From NCBI GenBank assembly GCA_944320595.1, contig CALUIB010000008.1, positions 60,947 through 124,946 of the forward strand: a stretch of 64,000 nt of DNA, written 5' to 3'. The stretch is from an uncultured Muribaculaceae bacterium. GTDB lineage: Bacteria > Bacteroidota > Bacteroidia > Bacteroidales > Muribaculaceae. The position numbers and the translations under genes were made by a program. Below are positions 29,301 to 38,610 of this stretch, piece after piece (position 1 is the stretch's first letter; the number at the start of each line of letters is the position of its first letter). The notes under the pieces were generated by a model. The model was not told where the DNA came from and did not search any database. It saw nothing but the letters and a program-made list of their open reading frames with translations.

Positions 29301-29966
29301 TTATTGTTCTATATACTGTTCAACTATCTTTTCGATTTCAACAGGAGTGCTCACTATGTGTCCGGCATGGTACTCCACAAGCTCCTTTTCGGGGCGAAAT
29401 CCCCACGTCACGCCCACCGAGTCGATGCAGGCGCGGCGGGCAGTCTCCATGTCAACGCCCGAGTCGCCCACATACAGCGCATCGCTCTTCCGCACCTTGG
29501 CCTGCGCAAGTATCGAGAATACTATCGACGGGTCGGGCTTCACGGGTATCCCCTCCTTCTGTCCTTCGATGGCGGCAAAAGCCACGTCGGGGAAATAGTG
29601 GCGTATCAACTTTTGGGTAGCCAAGTCATACTTGTTGGAGGCTACGGCTATCTTCACACCCTCCTCCTGCAGCCATTCGAGCATATCGGTTATCCCTGGA
29701 TAGGGAGCCGTATAGTCGGTATTGTGTTCGTTATAATATGCCTTGAAATCGGCAAGCATCTTGTCGATGACAAGTTCTTTGTTGATGTCCTCGGGCAACA
29801 CACGCTCTATGAGCTTGCGCACCCCGTTCCCGACGAAAAACGGATAAGATGCCACGCTGTGCGTCGGGTAGCCGTTCACTTCAAGGGCATAATTGGCCGC
29901 GCGGCCCAAGTCCTCAATAGTGTTGAGCAAAGTTCCGTCAAGGTCGAAGATTACTAATCGTTTCAT
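29301..29966 (-). CDS. HAD family phosphatase (phosphoglycolate phosphatase-like)
   Basis: A 221-residue haloacid-dehalogenase hydrolase. The nucleophile is D8 and acid/base D10 in DLDGT. Motif II is AVASNKYD, motif III lies around KPDPSIV and motif IV is YVGDSGVDM. An alpha-helical cap lies between motifs I and II (about 17-85), the subclass I form seen in Gph. Phosphoglycolate is the usual substrate of the nearest group, but many such enzymes are broad. It is the first gene of a three-gene operon with the ROK kinase and rRNA methyltransferase. Confidence 0.9.
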   Translation of the reverse strand: MKRLVIFDLDGTLLNTIEDLGRAANYALEVNGYPTHSVASYPFFVGNGVRKLIERVLPEDINKELVIDKMLADFKAYYNEHNTDYTAPYPGITDMLEWLQEEGVKIAVASNKYDLATQKLIRHYFPDVAFAAIEGQKEGIPVKPDPSIVFSILAQAKVRKSDALYVGDSGVDMETARRACIDSVGVTWGFRPEKELVEYHAGHIVSTPVEIEKIVEQYIEQ

Positions 29967-30002
29967 AACTTTATGATAGCATATATGTAAGTGTTAATAA
30001 TA

Positions 30003-32360
30003 TCAGAATGGATAGCCCACCGAGAAGTGGAATGTGGCATCGCGCGACCAATTGGGGTGGATAATAGGCCACCGCTCCTGATTGCGGGCAGGATTATGGG
30101 CTTTCATGCCAAGGTCGAAACGCAACAAGAAATATGTGAAATCGAGCCTCAACCCAAGCCCGTAGGCAAGCGCAATCTGCTTGTAGAACTCGTTGAACTT
30201 GAACACTCCGCCCGGCTGGCTTTCATATTCCTTTATAGTCCATATATTACCTGCATCGATAAACGCGCCCAATTCTAGCACCCAAAACAATTTAGCCCGG
30301 TATTCCACATTCATGTCGAGACGGATGTCGCCGCACTGGTAAATGAAACTATTCACCGAATTGGCCGCATCGAAACTGCCGGGACCGAGAGTCCGCACCC
30401 CCCAGCCGCGCACCGAGTTGGCACCGCCCGAATAGAACCGTTTCTCAAACGGCAGCACCGTGGCATTGCCGTATGGCACGGCAGCTCCGGCCCCCACATG
30501 GAACGACACCGAGTGGCGGGTTGACATGGAATGTGTGAACGAGAAGTCGGCATCGACCTTGGCATACTGCGAATAACGTATGCCAAACACCTCGTATGCA
30601 TCACCATCGCGGCTTTGCCCCACAGCATTGGATATTCCGTACAGCAGATTGCCAGCGGTCTCGGCAGCAGCGCGTATCGTATATACGTTGCGCTGGAAAT
30701 TCGATGCCAGCGGCGATGCCTGCCGCTTGTTGGAGTGGTAATAGGAATACCCTAAGCGCATTATGAAGTGGTCCTCGTAGGAATAACGCAGCAGCGGATT
30801 GGTGATGTCGTCAAGGAAACCCACTTGGCTATTGGGCAGATAGACGTAGCTCACATCAATAAGATTGAACGTGTGCCGCGTGCGAGTGTGGTTGCGGGTG
30901 TTCGACCAGTGGTATTTCCACCCGGCACCGGCAATTACACGCGTATATTCGGGCCGCTCTTGATAATTGAATGTGGTGAGGAACTCGGTGGTGGCAAGCA
31001 CACGCTGCTTAAACTCCTTCTTCAAGAACGGGAACTTGAACTTGGGGAATGTGATGCCCACTTCGCCCGAATATTCCGAATAATTATCGTTGATAAGCCC
31101 CGACAAGTCGCCCGACAGGCTCTCGTATGACGCACGGAACTTGGTGTCGAGCACCTCGGCTCCCTTGGCTATGTTGCGGTGCGTGTAGGATGCCCCCACG
31201 CCAAAACCCAAGTCACCCTCGGAATTAGTGCCTTCAAGCGACAGCGACACCGTCTGCGACTTGCCTTTCGTCAGCAGGAAATATGCGTCAACCCACACTT
31301 TGCCGTCAATACGCCCCACCGGCACCACCTCCACGTTGACGAACTTCAGCACTCCGAGCCTACCAAGCGCACGGTAAGTGCGGTCGATGTCGGATGAGCT
31401 GTACAATTTTCCTGGTATGACGAAATTGCACTCCTCTATAACCGACGGGCGTATATACTTGTCGTCATACAGTATGTTTATGCCGCGGTATTCGGTCGTG
31501 TCCTGCGCCCGGTATGTCTCCCTGCCGTGCATCACAAGCGGGTCGTAATTGGTGACGTAAGTTACGCTACGCACGAAAAACGGCTCATGATGGTCGTAAT
31601 ACACCATTTCGCTATTTTGGTACGGGGGCATGGTGTTAAGCGTAAGCACCACGTCTTTCTGCCCCTCGGCAGTGTCGGCGGTGAATGTGATATATTCCTT
31701 GTTGAATGCGTAATAGCCGTGTTCGCGCAGCCGATTAGTTATCCCCTGGCGTTCAAGGTCGAGCTGGGTACGGTCAAACAGGTCGCCGCGTTTCAGCACG
31801 AAACTTGCCGAGTCGGCAAGGATAAGATGCCGCAACGTGTCGTCGGGGATGTTGTAAACAATGCTGTCGATGTAGTGCGGCTCGCCAAGTGTCACATTGT
31901 AGCGCACATCAATGCGCCGTTTTTTGTCGTTTACCGTGGTATCGCATTCCACTGTCGAATTCATGTATCCCATGTTCACCAAGGCTGTCTGCAACTGGCT
32001 AACCGATGCGTCGGTCAGTTCCTGGTCGTATATCACCGGCGGCGTGCCCACACGCTGTATCCAGCGGTTAGCCCACTTGGTGCTGTCACGCCCCGACAAG
32101 TTGTAAAACCACAGCTGCAACTTCAGTCCTCCCAGCACCTCATGGTTGGGCTGCTGGCGTATGTAGCTCTGCAAGTCGGTCTTGCTTATGTGGTGGTCGT
32201 GCCTGTCGGCAATTTTTATGTCCACATTGTCGAGCAAATACTGGCCTTGAGGCACATGCTTGGTCATATTGCACGAGGCAAGCGGCAGCAACATTGCGGC
32301 GATGGCGCAAACCACCGCCACAGCCCGCACTCTTCCATGCCATGCTTGCCGCTTCCCCAT
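30003..32360 (-). CDS. tamL: TamL, lipoprotein form of the TamA/BamA outer-membrane barrel
   Basis: A 785-residue outer-membrane protein of the Omp85 superfamily. It begins with a lipoprotein signal (LASC, acylated Cys30), which marks TamL, the Bacteroidetes counterpart of TamA. POTRA-like domains fill about 40-380 (GQYLLDNVDI onward). The C-terminal half is a 16-strand barrel of the surface-antigen (D15) type, with FYSGGANSVRGWGVRTLGPG matching the conserved VRGF-like loop motif. TamL works with TamB in envelope assembly; in other Bacteroidetes the two genes usually adjoin, but here the next gene upstream is an alcohol dehydrogenase, 5 bp away. Confidence 0.93.
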   Translation of the reverse strand: MGKRQAWHGRVRAVAVVCAIAAMLLPLASCNMTKHVPQGQYLLDNVDIKIADRHDHHISKTDLQSYIRQQPNHEVLGGLKLQLWFYNLSGRDSTKWANRWIQRVGTPPVIYDQELTDASVSQLQTALVNMGYMNSTVECDTTVNDKKRRIDVRYNVTLGEPHYIDSIVYNIPDDTLRHLILADSASFVLKRGDLFDRTQLDLERQGITNRLREHGYYAFNKEYITFTADTAEGQKDVVLTLNTMPPYQNSEMVYYDHHEPFFVRSVTYVTNYDPLVMHGRETYRAQDTTEYRGINILYDDKYIRPSVIEECNFVIPGKLYSSSDIDRTYRALGRLGVLKFVNVEVVPVGRIDGKVWVDAYFLLTKGKSQTVSLSLEGTNSEGDLGFGVGASYTHRNIAKGAEVLDTKFRASYESLSGDLSGLINDNYSEYSGEVGITFPKFKFPFLKKEFKQRVLATTEFLTTFNYQERPEYTRVIAGAGWKYHWSNTRNHTRTRHTFNLIDVSYVYLPNSQVGFLDDITNPLLRYSYEDHFIMRLGYSYYHSNKRQASPLASNFQRNVYTIRAAAETAGNLLYGISNAVGQSRDGDAYEVFGIRYSQYAKVDADFSFTHSMSTRHSVSFHVGAGAAVPYGNATVLPFEKRFYSGGANSVRGWGVRTLGPGSFDAANSVNSFIYQCGDIRLDMNVEYRAKLFWVLELGAFIDAGNIWTIKEYESQPGGVFKFNEFYKQIALAYGLGLRLDFTYFLLRFDLGMKAHNPARNQERWPIIHPNWSRDATFHFSVGYPF

Positions 32361-32365
32361 CCCTG

Positions 32366-33514
32366 CTACCGCTTATAAGCCTCCCAATACAAACGTTTGC
32401 AATCATCGGCAGTATATGCCTTGGGCGCATTGCCGGGGCTTCCGCTCGCAATGGCATCGGCGGCCATCTTGTCGGTGGCTGCCGTGAAATCGGCCTCGCC
32501 TATCCCATATTCTTGCAGCGACGGCACCTGGCACGTGTGGCACAATTTCTCGATTTGCCCGACAAATGCCTGTGCCGCTTCGTCGTCGGGGCAATCGGCA
32601 CCGACAGCGCCAGTGAGGCGCGACAAGCGAGCAAGGCGGCCTGCGGCGCATGGCACCAAGTCGGCCAAGCACGTAGGCAACAGCATTGCATTCGACAATC
32701 CGTGCGGCACATGGAACAGCGCGCCTATCGGGCGGCTCATGCCGTGCACCACAGTCACGCTCGAATTGTTGATGCAAATACCGGCATCGAGTGCGGCACG
32801 AGCCATTTCGCGCCGGGCATCGGCATTGCCGCCATCGGCGTATGCCACCGGCAGGTACCGCATTATGCGGCACACGGCGGCCTCGGCGAGTGCGTCGGTC
32901 TCGGGCGTGGCTTTAACCGACACATACGACTCCACCGCATGGGTCAAGGCATCAAGCCCTGTGGCCGCCGTCACACTCTTAGGCGCGTTCATGCCCAGCG
33001 TGTAGTCAACTATGGCAAGCCGCGGCAGCAGCACGTCGCCCTTGAGCAGCATCTTTATCCCACGCTTGGTGTCGGTGATTATGGTGAAACGTGTAGCCTC
33101 CGAACCCGTGCCGGCTGTCGTGGGTATGGCCACTATGGCAGGCATATTCCGGCTGAACTCCTTGCCCATATAGTCGGTTATATGGCCTGGGTGGCCAAGC
33201 ATAGCGGCAATGGCCTTTGCCGCATCCATAGGACTTCCGCCCCCTACGCCTATGCAAAAGTTGCACCTCTCGCTATAATAAGCGTCAACGCCATCCTGCA
33301 CCATTCTGTCGGTAGGTTCGCCGTCAATCAAGTCAAACACCACATATTCCATTCCGGCACGTTCAAGCACGGCCTTCAGCCTTTGCATCATGGCCGAACG
33401 AGCCACATGCGGCCCTGTCACCACAAACGCTTTGCGCCCAAATTGCCGCAGCAAGTCGCCGCAGCTTTCCAAGGCACCAGCCTCGCATACTATCTTGTTC
33501 GGTTGATTTAACAT
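32366..33514 (-). CDS. Iron-containing alcohol dehydrogenase
   Basis: A 382-residue group III (Fe-dependent) alcohol dehydrogenase using NAD(P)H. GGGSPMDAAKA is the nucleotide-binding loop. The metal ligands fall in GLDALTHAVESY (Asp and first His) and HGMSRPIGALFHVPHGLSNA (further His). The substrate may be butanol, 1,2-propanediol or a similar alcohol or aldehyde; it cannot be told from the sequence. It probably shares a transcript with tamL downstream. A TAACTTCG -7-like box (minus strand, 33541-33548) lies 26 bp upstream. Confidence 0.93.
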   Translation of the reverse strand: MLNQPNKIVCEAGALESCGDLLRQFGRKAFVVTGPHVARSAMMQRLKAVLERAGMEYVVFDLIDGEPTDRMVQDGVDAYYSERCNFCIGVGGGSPMDAAKAIAAMLGHPGHITDYMGKEFSRNMPAIVAIPTTAGTGSEATRFTIITDTKRGIKMLLKGDVLLPRLAIVDYTLGMNAPKSVTAATGLDALTHAVESYVSVKATPETDALAEAAVCRIMRYLPVAYADGGNADARREMARAALDAGICINNSSVTVVHGMSRPIGALFHVPHGLSNAMLLPTCLADLVPCAAGRLARLSRLTGAVGADCPDDEAAQAFVGQIEKLCHTCQVPSLQEYGIGEADFTAATDKMAADAIASGSPGNAPKAYTADDCKRLYWEAYKR

Positions 33515-33573
33515 TTCTTGTGTTGCATTTTTTATTGATGCGAAGTTACAGCAAAAGTCTCAGAAAACGCAGC

Positions 33574-33606
33574 AAGAGCCTGTTTATTTTTGTCAAACAG
33601 GCTCTT
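33574..33606 (-). terminator. Terminator after the outer-membrane barrel gene
   Basis: A perfect 12-bp stem (33574-33585 with 33595-33606) around a 9-nt T-rich loop, 28 bp past the stop of the gene at 33634-36096. Confidence 0.8.
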
Positions 33607-33633
33607 TAGGGGGTTATTTATGTGGCTTGAATA

Positions 33634-36096
33634 TCAATAATCCATATCGCCGCCATATCCGCCATCGCCCATGCCGCCGCCATTTCCAGCAGGCTTGCGC
33701 ATATCGGGCTTGCGGGCCTTGGCGTTGCCAAAACTGTATGACACCGAGAATTGCACCCTGCACCCTCCACGGTAACGCTCGGTGTACTGCTCGAAGTCGC
33801 TACCGTAGGTCATCTGCTTTCTGCGCGACGAACTTAGCAGGTCACGCACGTTCACCGAAAAAGCCCAGTCGCCAAGCGACTTCTTCACACCACCGTCGAT
33901 GCGGTAACGCGGGTCGCGCGACCCCTGTGCCGTGATTTGCCTCGAATGGTAACGTCCCCTCAACTGTAAGCTCAAATCCCACGGCAATTTCACAGCGGCC
34001 ATCACATTGAAATCCCATGCGAAGTCGCTCTCGCTGTCGCCGGTGACCGGAGTCGACAATCCTTCGGGAAGGAAACTGAAAGCATCGAGCTTGTTGTAAA
34101 ACAGATTGACAGTCGTGGTCAAATCGAGGCACTTGAACAAAGAGTTCTTCACCACAAATTCGGCTCCTGTTTCAAGCGACTGCGACACATTCTCGCTTGT
34201 GGTGTTCATCACGCCATCGCGCATGAAACTTATGCGCTGTATCACATCGTCGGTAGTGCGGTAATACCCCGACAGGGAAATCACATGGTCGGTCCAATTC
34301 TTTATGTAATTCAGCTCGAAGGCATTGGCAAACTGTGGCTGCAACTCGGGGTTACCATACGATATATTAGTGGGATCGCTTATGTTGACAAACGAATTAA
34401 GCTGACCTCCCCACGGGCGGCGTATGCGGCGCGTGTAGTTCACTTGCACCTCATTGTCGGCAGGCAACGAATACGACAGAAACACGCTGGGGAACAAGGC
34501 AAACTTATTGGTCACAAACGGTTTCGCCGATGCCTCGCTTTCGCCATATCCCAGCGAAGTCACCTCGTTGCGCCAATACTCCCCACGCAGCCCTGCCGAG
34601 AAACTGAAGTCGCTAATCTTGCCGCCCAGCGTGGCATACACGGCCTGTATGTTCTGATTGTAGATAAACCTGTTATACAAATCCTCGTCTATCGGCATAT
34701 CGGCGGTCGTCAGCCCAGTCCATGTGGTCATGGGGCTGTTCTCGTGGCTCAATGTTCCTTTGTAACCGGCCTCCACCTTGAACATATCGCTTACCTGGTT
34801 GCTGTAATCGAGTTGGAACTCCCAGTTGCGCACATCTATGTCGCTCTCCTGCCTCTGCACGTATGTATCGAGCGAGTCGGGGTACTCATATTGCCGCTGG
34901 TAGGTGGTGGTACTGGGCATGCGCCACTTGTTGAACGACACCGATGCCATCAAGTTGTGCGTGTCGCTGAACTCGTGGCTGTAGTCGAGCGAGACGTTGC
35001 CGCCGCGCCCGTTGTTGTCGGCATCGCTGTCGCTGAACCCCGATGTGAAATTTCCCGGCTCGGTGCTATCGTAATTGGTGCGGCTGCGGTTCCATCCCCC
35101 ACCCACCATTCCAAATCCGCCAAGCGACAGGGCATCGGCCTCGGTTATGTGGTAAGTGGCTCCGGCACGGAAGAACACCGACGTGTTGCGGCGTTCCGAG
35201 TCGGTAAGCGAATTGAGGTATGTGCCGTCATCGTATGTGCGGTATGAATTGTTCTCACTCTCGTTGTGCCAACCGCGCAGTCCCACATTGGCGTATGCAT
35301 CCCATTTGCCCACGTTAAAATTTATGTTTCCGCCGGCATTGTATCCGCCCTGCGTGTTCGCGCCCACTTGCGCGCCGCCAAAGTATCCCGGCTGGCGGTT
35401 TTGCTTCAGCACTATGTTTATTATCCCCGATGTGCCTTCAGGGCTGTATTTTGCCGACGGATTGGTGATTACTTCCACCTTCTCGATAGTCTCGGCAGGC
35501 AACTGCTCAAGAATTTGCCCCCGGTTGTCGGCACTCAATCCCGATGGCCGCCCGTTTATCCAAATGGTTACCGACGTGTTGCCGCGCAACGACACCTCAC
35601 CGTCATCATCCACCTCAACCGACGGGATGGTTTCGAGTATTTCACTTGCCGACGCGCCTGCCGCGGCAATGTTTTGGTCCACGTTGAACACCTTCTTGTC
35701 GAGTTCAAAGCGCATCTGCGACTTCGTGCCCACCACCTCTATCTCGTCGAGGACATGGGAATCCTCGCCAAGCTCCACAACATCGAGATAAAGCGACTGG
35801 TTCCCGGAATTTATCACTGCATCGACCAGTGCCGGCTTATAGCCCACAAACGACAGTTTTACATTATAACTGCCGCTTGGCACCCCATTTAACTTGAACG
35901 CCCCATCGACTCCCGACATGGTGCCAACTGGCAATTCCTTGCCGCTCGACTTGTCGCTCACGGTCACGTTTACAAATTCCATCGGCTCGTCGGTCGATGC
36001 ATCGACCACTTTCCCGGTTATCACTGCCGCCGATACCGGGTATATAACGGATAACATTGCGGCTGCCACCGCTGCCGCCACTGTTTTTTGCCTCAT
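33634..36096 (-). CDS. Outer-membrane beta-barrel family protein with carboxypeptidase-like and plug domains
   Basis: An 820-residue TonB-receptor-like outer-membrane protein. After a signal peptide (about 1-23) come a carboxypeptidase regulatory-like Ig domain (about 24-110), a plug-like domain with VSLRGNTSVTIWINGRP and EVITNPSAKYSPEG, and a large barrel of the outer-membrane protein beta-barrel family. The C-terminus ends in a Gly/Met/Asp-rich tail (AGNGGGMGDGGYGG) that is unusual for a barrel and may bind metal or face the surface. No SusD partner or TonB box was seen. The ligand is unknown. Monocistronic. Confidence 0.9.
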   Translation of the reverse strand: MRQKTVAAAVAAAMLSVIYPVSAAVITGKVVDASTDEPMEFVNVTVSDKSSGKELPVGTMSGVDGAFKLNGVPSGSYNVKLSFVGYKPALVDAVINSGNQSLYLDVVELGEDSHVLDEIEVVGTKSQMRFELDKKVFNVDQNIAAAGASASEILETIPSVEVDDDGEVSLRGNTSVTIWINGRPSGLSADNRGQILEQLPAETIEKVEVITNPSAKYSPEGTSGIINIVLKQNRQPGYFGGAQVGANTQGGYNAGGNINFNVGKWDAYANVGLRGWHNESENNSYRTYDDGTYLNSLTDSERRNTSVFFRAGATYHITEADALSLGGFGMVGGGWNRSRTNYDSTEPGNFTSGFSDSDADNNGRGGNVSLDYSHEFSDTHNLMASVSFNKWRMPSTTTYQRQYEYPDSLDTYVQRQESDIDVRNWEFQLDYSNQVSDMFKVEAGYKGTLSHENSPMTTWTGLTTADMPIDEDLYNRFIYNQNIQAVYATLGGKISDFSFSAGLRGEYWRNEVTSLGYGESEASAKPFVTNKFALFPSVFLSYSLPADNEVQVNYTRRIRRPWGGQLNSFVNISDPTNISYGNPELQPQFANAFELNYIKNWTDHVISLSGYYRTTDDVIQRISFMRDGVMNTTSENVSQSLETGAEFVVKNSLFKCLDLTTTVNLFYNKLDAFSFLPEGLSTPVTGDSESDFAWDFNVMAAVKLPWDLSLQLRGRYHSRQITAQGSRDPRYRIDGGVKKSLGDWAFSVNVRDLLSSSRRKQMTYGSDFEQYTERYRGGCRVQFSVSYSFGNAKARKPDMRKPAGNGGGMGDGGYGGDMDY

Positions 36097-36329
36097 TAAA
36101 CCTAAAATATTACAAGAAACAATTCACTTTTTTACCAAGAGGGTGGAGATAATCCCACACAGACTTATTAGAGTAACCTAAAACCCAAAAGTTAAACATC
36201 GCAGTCCGAAATATTCGTACTTTTTTTTCTACACCCCTCGAAAATCCAGCACAAAAATACACACTTTAGCCACACTACGGCCAACGGCACTATCCCAATT
36301 TACACTCATTAAATATTAATTAGCAAACT

Positions 36330-36743
36330 TTATGGGGCAGCATTCCGTTGTAACATTTTCAATACACACAGGCGCATCAGCACAGCCGCGCATACAGCCC
36401 CGGCGGCATCGGCAAGCAAGTCGAATATATCGGCACTGCGCCCAAGCCCCATAAGCCCTTGCGCCACTTCAATGACCCCACCAAGCACAACGGCGGCCAC
36501 CGTGGCGGCCACTACCCGGCCCATGCCGGGCAAGCGCGGCAAATCCCCCTTGCTGCAATCGAAAATAAAAGATGCCGCAATAGCGAAAAACATCAAGAAG
36601 TGCACCACCTTGTCGGCTCCGGGGAAATCAAGCAACCCTCCACCCTGCACCGGCTGCGGCGCAAGACACAAATACAAGACGACAAGCGTAAAGAAAGCCG
36701 ACGCCACACCCGTGGGAACTTTAAGCAAAAATTTAAACATCAT
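36330..36743 (-). CDS. VanZ family membrane protein
   Basis: A 137-residue inner-membrane protein with about four helices. The VanZ-like pattern shows in GADKVVHFLMFFAIAASFIFD and GGVIEVAQGLMGLGRSADIFDLLADAAGAV (split by the conserved RSAD-F-D). VanZ proteins are linked to resistance to glycopeptides in some Firmicutes, but in Bacteroidetes their role is unknown. Divergent from the Na+ symporter gene; their promoters overlap at 36770-36807. Confidence 0.85.
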   Translation of the reverse strand: MMFKFLLKVPTGVASAFFTLVVLYLCLAPQPVQGGGLLDFPGADKVVHFLMFFAIAASFIFDCSKGDLPRLPGMGRVVAATVAAVVLGGVIEVAQGLMGLGRSADIFDLLADAAGAVCAAVLMRLCVLKMLQRNAAP

Positions 36744-36769
36744 TTTGTAGCCTGAAAAATTATTCTGTG

Positions 36770-36807
36770 CAAAATTAACAATTTATCATTCAAAACAATT
36801 ACATTTG
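36770..36807. promoter_or_regulatory. Divergent promoter pair (VanZ and Na+ symporter)
   Basis: On the minus strand TAATTTTG (36770-36777) faces VanZ, with a TTG element at 36796-36798 spaced 18 nt. On the plus strand TACATTTG (36800-36807) faces the symporter 48 bp downstream; its -33 box is weak. Confidence 0.55.
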
Positions 36808-36854
36808 CATAGCAAATACCACAACATACAACAAAAATTTCGCTACTTCGGAAC

Positions 36855-38240
36855 ATGACAAACAATAACCACCACTCGACATTCGGGTCAAAGATAGGCG
36901 TGATAGCAGCCACCGTGGGGTCGGCTGTGGGATTGGGCAACGTGTGGCGTTTCCCAAGCTTGGCGCAAGCCAACGGCGGCGCAGCCTTCCTCGTCATTTA
37001 TATCATAAGCATACTCATACTTGGCATCCCGGTGATGCTGGCCGAAACGTCGCTGGGCCGGGCAGGACGCTCCGACTCGGTGGGCGTGTTCAAGAACCTA
37101 ACCCCACGCAGCCGGTGGTGGATTGTAGGCGTGGTCGGCATAGCGGCATCCTACATAATACTGTCTTACTACATGGTAGTGGCCGGGTGGACGCTCGAAT
37201 ACATCTACCAGTCGGCCACCGGGTGGCTGTTTGAGGGAACAGGCGGCACCGCCGCCGACAGCACTCTGTACCAGCAAAAAATGTCGCAAATGATAAGCAC
37301 CGGCTGGAACCCGCTACTGTGGACCTACATAGTAATCGTAATCAACCTGCTTATCCTGCTAAAAGGGGTGCAAAAAGGGATAGAGAAAATGTCGAACATA
37401 ATGATGCCAATGCTCTTCGTGATACTGCTCGTGTTTGTGGGCGTAGCAATGACCCTGCCCGAGACTCAAAAAGGGCTGGAATTCTTCTTAAAGCCCGACT
37501 TTGGCAAAATCAACATCGACGTGGTTATGGCGGCACTCGGCCAGGCATTTTTCTCGATGAGCCTCGGCATGGGGATATTGGTCACATACTCGTCTTATTA
37601 TCCCAATGACATAAAGCTTATAGGCACATCTTTCACCGTCACGGGGCTCAACTTCTTGGTCGCATTCATGATGGGGCTTATAATATTCCCGGCAGTGATG
37701 AGCTTCAACGTGGTTATAAACCCCGACAGTCTTTCGGGTACCACATTGGTGTTCGTCACACTGCCCGAGGTATTCAATTACATGGATATGCCGCGCTTTT
37801 GGGCCGTGCTGTTCTTCACTCTGCTATTCCTTGCCGCCGTCACGTCAACCATCTCGATAGCCGAGGTGTCGATAGCATTCGTTCGCGACCGATTCCACAC
37901 TTCGCGCCTGCGTGCATGCCTTGTGGTGTTGCTGCCGGTATTCGCCACATCGGCCGTGTGTTCGCTGTCGCTTGGTGCAGTGCCGGGGTTGAAAATTGCC
38001 GACATGACGGTGTTCGACTTCCTCGACACATTCACCACCAACGTGCTACTCCCCGTGAGCGCATTCTGCATTTGCGTTTACGTGGGATGGGTGCTGCGCA
38101 AGAAGTTCATAATCGACGAACTAAGCAACTACGGCTCATTCCATTCGCGCCTTGCGCCGGTAGCCGCATTCCTAATCAAGTGGGTGTGTCCGCTGCTCAT
38201 TGCCGCTATATTCCTGTTCTACATAGCCTCGCTGCTGTAA
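36855..38240 (+). CDS. Sodium-dependent transporter (NSS/SNF family)
   Basis: A 461-residue inner-membrane symporter of the neurotransmitter:sodium symporter family, with about 11-12 helices and the LeuT-type inverted fold. TM1 carries the signature GSAVGLGNVWRFP that lines the sodium and substrate sites, and TM6 the unwound region near FFSMSLGMGILVTYSSY. Amino acids are the usual substrates. It leads a forward run: a small membrane protein starts 7 bp after its stop. Confidence 0.94.
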   Translation: MTNNNHHSTFGSKIGVIAATVGSAVGLGNVWRFPSLAQANGGAAFLVIYIISILILGIPVMLAETSLGRAGRSDSVGVFKNLTPRSRWWIVGVVGIAASYIILSYYMVVAGWTLEYIYQSATGWLFEGTGGTAADSTLYQQKMSQMISTGWNPLLWTYIVIVINLLILLKGVQKGIEKMSNIMMPMLFVILLVFVGVAMTLPETQKGLEFFLKPDFGKINIDVVMAALGQAFFSMSLGMGILVTYSSYYPNDIKLIGTSFTVTGLNFLVAFMMGLIIFPAVMSFNVVINPDSLSGTTLVFVTLPEVFNYMDMPRFWAVLFFTLLFLAAVTSTISIAEVSIAFVRDRFHTSRLRACLVVLLPVFATSAVCSLSLGAVPGLKIADMTVFDFLDTFTTNVLLPVSAFCICVYVGWVLRKKFIIDELSNYGSFHSRLAPVAAFLIKWVCPLLIAAIFLFYIASLL

Positions 38241-38247
38241 ATACACT

Positions 38248-38523
38248 ATGGCCAAGATAGGTGAATGGTTCAAGATGTCGCGCCCGCAGCGCATTGCCGC
38301 CACAGTGCTCTTGGTGCTGATAGTGGCGGTGGTGGCCGTGCGGTTGTCGCTCTCGCGCAGCCGTCCGCTGCCTGCCGAGGTGGAACGGCAAGCCATGGAG
38401 ATGGCCGCATTCCGCGCAGCCATCGACAAGGCAGCCATCGACACCGCCCCACGACCGCGCCGCAAAAAAGCAGCCAAGCCAGTGGTTCTCGACCGTGAAA
38501 TAGAAGACATCCGCACACATTAG
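38248..38523 (+). CDS. Small single-pass membrane protein, unknown
   Basis: A 91-residue protein not assigned to a family. It has a charged N-terminus, one membrane helix (about 16-36, IAATVLLVLIVAVVAVRL), a helical segment rich in Ala and Glu, and a basic Pro-rich stretch (APRPRRKKAAKP). The topology suggests an N-terminal anchor. It begins 7 bp past the symporter stop, so it is probably made from the same transcript. Its reading frame is intact and uses codons as its neighbours do. Confidence 0.65.
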   Translation: MAKIGEWFKMSRPQRIAATVLLVLIVAVVAVRLSLSRSRPLPAEVERQAMEMAAFRAAIDKAAIDTAPRPRRKKAAKPVVLDREIEDIRTH

Positions 38524-38564
38524 CCCATTGCAGCCATCGACAAGGCAAAAAACGGTAACGAGAT

Positions 38565-38595
38565 TTTGTGGTTGCAACGATTTGCTGTAATTTCG
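38565..38595 (+). promoter_or_regulatory. Probable promoter for folP-cdaA-ruvA
   Basis: TTTG at 38565-38568 and TAATTTCG at 38588-38595, spaced 19 nt. Transcription would begin near 38602, leaving only 10-20 nt before the folP start options. Confidence 0.6.
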
Positions 38596-38610
38596 CACTA
38601 CGGTTTTTAA

